This document shows, piece after piece, positions 5,317 to 6,003 of a stretch of 6,003 bases of DNA (position 1 is the first letter of the stretch; each line of letters begins with the position of its first letter). The DNA is from Cryomorphaceae bacterium (GTDB lineage Bacteria; Bacteroidota; Bacteroidia; Flavobacteriales; Schleiferiaceae), in contig DMQR01000018.1 in NCBI GenBank assembly GCA_003455605.1, positions 1-6,003 of the forward strand, written 5' to 3'. A program made the translations under genes and the position numbers. The notes beneath the pieces were generated by a model, which did no database searches, was not told where the DNA came from, and worked only from the letters and a program-made list of their open reading frames with translations.

Positions 5317-6003
5317 ATGGCTAATAAAAAACAACGACCAGCAGTAGAAGAAAACCTCGGATTTGATAGCGTAGAACAAACCTTGACTAAAACAGAGCAG
5401 TTCCTCGAGAACAACGCCCGTCAGGTAGGTATCGCTGTAGGTGCTCTCGTAACCGTCGTTTTGATATTGTTTGCCTACAACACATATATAGTTCAGCCAA
5501 AAGCAGAAGAAGCTGCCAAAGAAATGGCAAAAGCCATAAAGTGGTTCGAAACAGATTCAATGGATCTGGCTTTGAACGGTAATAACGCTTACTTCGGTCT
5601 ATTGGACATCATGGACGAGTACAGTAGCACGCCTTCTGGAAATAGCGCGCATTACTACGCGGGAATAGCTTACTACACTAATGGAGATTTCGAAAGTGCC
5701 ATTGATCAAATGGACCAGTACGACGCAGATGATGTAGCGACCGCTGCCATGGCTTTTGGTGTCATTGGTGATGCATTCGTAGAATTGGGCCAAATGGAAG
5801 ATGCCGCAGATTACTATAACAAGGCTTATAAAGCCACTGAAAATAACTTTACAACTCCCCTATTCTTATGGAAAGCAGGTTTGGCTTATGAAGCAATGGG
5901 CGAGAAACGTGAAGCTGTGAAATTATACGAGCGCATCGAATCTAATTATCCAGATAGCCGTCAAGCACAAGGCATCACCGGAGTAATCGCCGCTCTTAAA
6001 TAA
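5317..6003 (+). CDS. membrane-anchored tetratricopeptide repeat protein
   Basis: This 228-residue protein has a short hydrophilic N terminus (1-36), one membrane segment (about 37-58, QVGIAVGALVTVVLILFAYN) and a soluble C-terminal domain of TPR-like helix pairs. The visible repeats are at about 109-136 (AHYYAGIAYYTNGDFESAIDQM), 144-174 (GDAFVELGQMEDAADYYNKAY) and 183-212 (AGLAYEAMGEKREAVKLYERI), ending in YPDS as is common for TPRs. The architecture resembles YfgM-type inner-membrane proteins with a periplasmic TPR domain for protein contacts. The function here is unknown. I chose ATG 5317 because it follows the TATTTTTG box and an A/G-rich AAGAAG, and gives a sensible lysine-containing N terminus. 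The frame stays open to TTG 5224 inside recF, but those 31 codons precede the promoter. In many Bacteroidota a gene of this kind lies between recF and ribH, so ribH may follow outside the window. The TAA ends at the last base. Confidence 0.85.
   Translation: MANKKQRPAVEENLGFDSVEQTLTKTEQFLENNARQVGIAVGALVTVVLILFAYNTYIVQPKAEEAAKEMAKAIKWFETDSMDLALNGNNAYFGLLDIMDEYSSTPSGNSAHYYAGIAYYTNGDFESAIDQMDQYDADDVATAAMAFGVIGDAFVELGQMEDAADYYNKAYKATENNFTTPLFLWKAGLAYEAMGEKREAVKLYERIESNYPDSRQAQGITGVIAALK

Noticed and set aside
5599..5793. Minus-strand open frame inside the TPR gene
   Set aside because: It is antisense to the TPR repeats and has no supporting motif or start context.
1..6003. Search for CRISPR arrays, tRNA genes, insertion sequences, defence systems or a novel gene system
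   Set aside because: I saw no spaced direct repeats, no cloverleaf, no transposase and no composition shift. All frames of meaningful length are core genes and every intergenic gap is under 100 bp.

Overview
The window looks like chromosomal core sequence from a member of the Bacteroidota, most likely a Flavobacteriales-type marine or aquatic lineage of medium GC. Three things point there. The first gene fragment ends in a type A sorting domain of the type IX secretion system (T9SS), which occurs only in that phylum. The divergent intergenic regions carry TAnnTTTG boxes, the Bacteroidota -7 promoter element, and the starts lack good Shine-Dalgarno sequences. The gene content (fused 2-oxoacid dehydrogenase E1 alpha/beta, recF with a DUF721/DciA gene, a divergent membrane TPR gene) is also familiar from that phylum. 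The genus cannot be named from this sequence alone.

Layout from left to right: (1) 1-97, the 3' end of a secreted-protein gene on +. (2) 118-151, a strong hairpin flanked by A and T tracts that can terminate transcription from both sides. (3) 194-2149 on -, a single-chain E1 alpha/beta 2-oxoacid dehydrogenase. (4) 2150-2233, a short divergent promoter region with a 7-bp inverted repeat. (5) 2234-3178 on +, an isopenicillin N synthase-family Fe(II) oxygenase, followed after 2 bp by (6) 3181-3858 on +, trmD with a GTG start. (7) 3855-4154 on -, a DUF721/DciA-like gene that meets trmD tail to tail with overlapping stop codons. (8) 4132-5247 on -, recF, overlapping the start of the dciA-like gene. 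(9) 5248-5316, a second divergent promoter region. (10) 5317-6003 on +, a one-pass membrane TPR protein whose stop codon is the last base of the window.

The genes fall into three functional groups. recF and dciA form a replication/repair pair, a remnant of the dnaA-dnaN-recF-dciA-gyrB type cluster known from other bacteria. trmD is an essential translation-fidelity gene, probably translationally coupled to the oxygenase upstream. E1 belongs to central 2-oxoacid oxidation and its E2 and E3 partners are not in the window. Coding density is very high: no gap exceeds 100 bp, and there are no tRNA or rRNA genes, CRISPR arrays, insertion sequences or signs of recent transfer. I see no undescribed system here. 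The points worth a second look are small-scale: compact divergent promoters (one possibly giving a leaderless recF mRNA), the inverted repeat between E1 and the oxygenase, the oxygenase-trmD coupling and the terminator-free convergent overlap.
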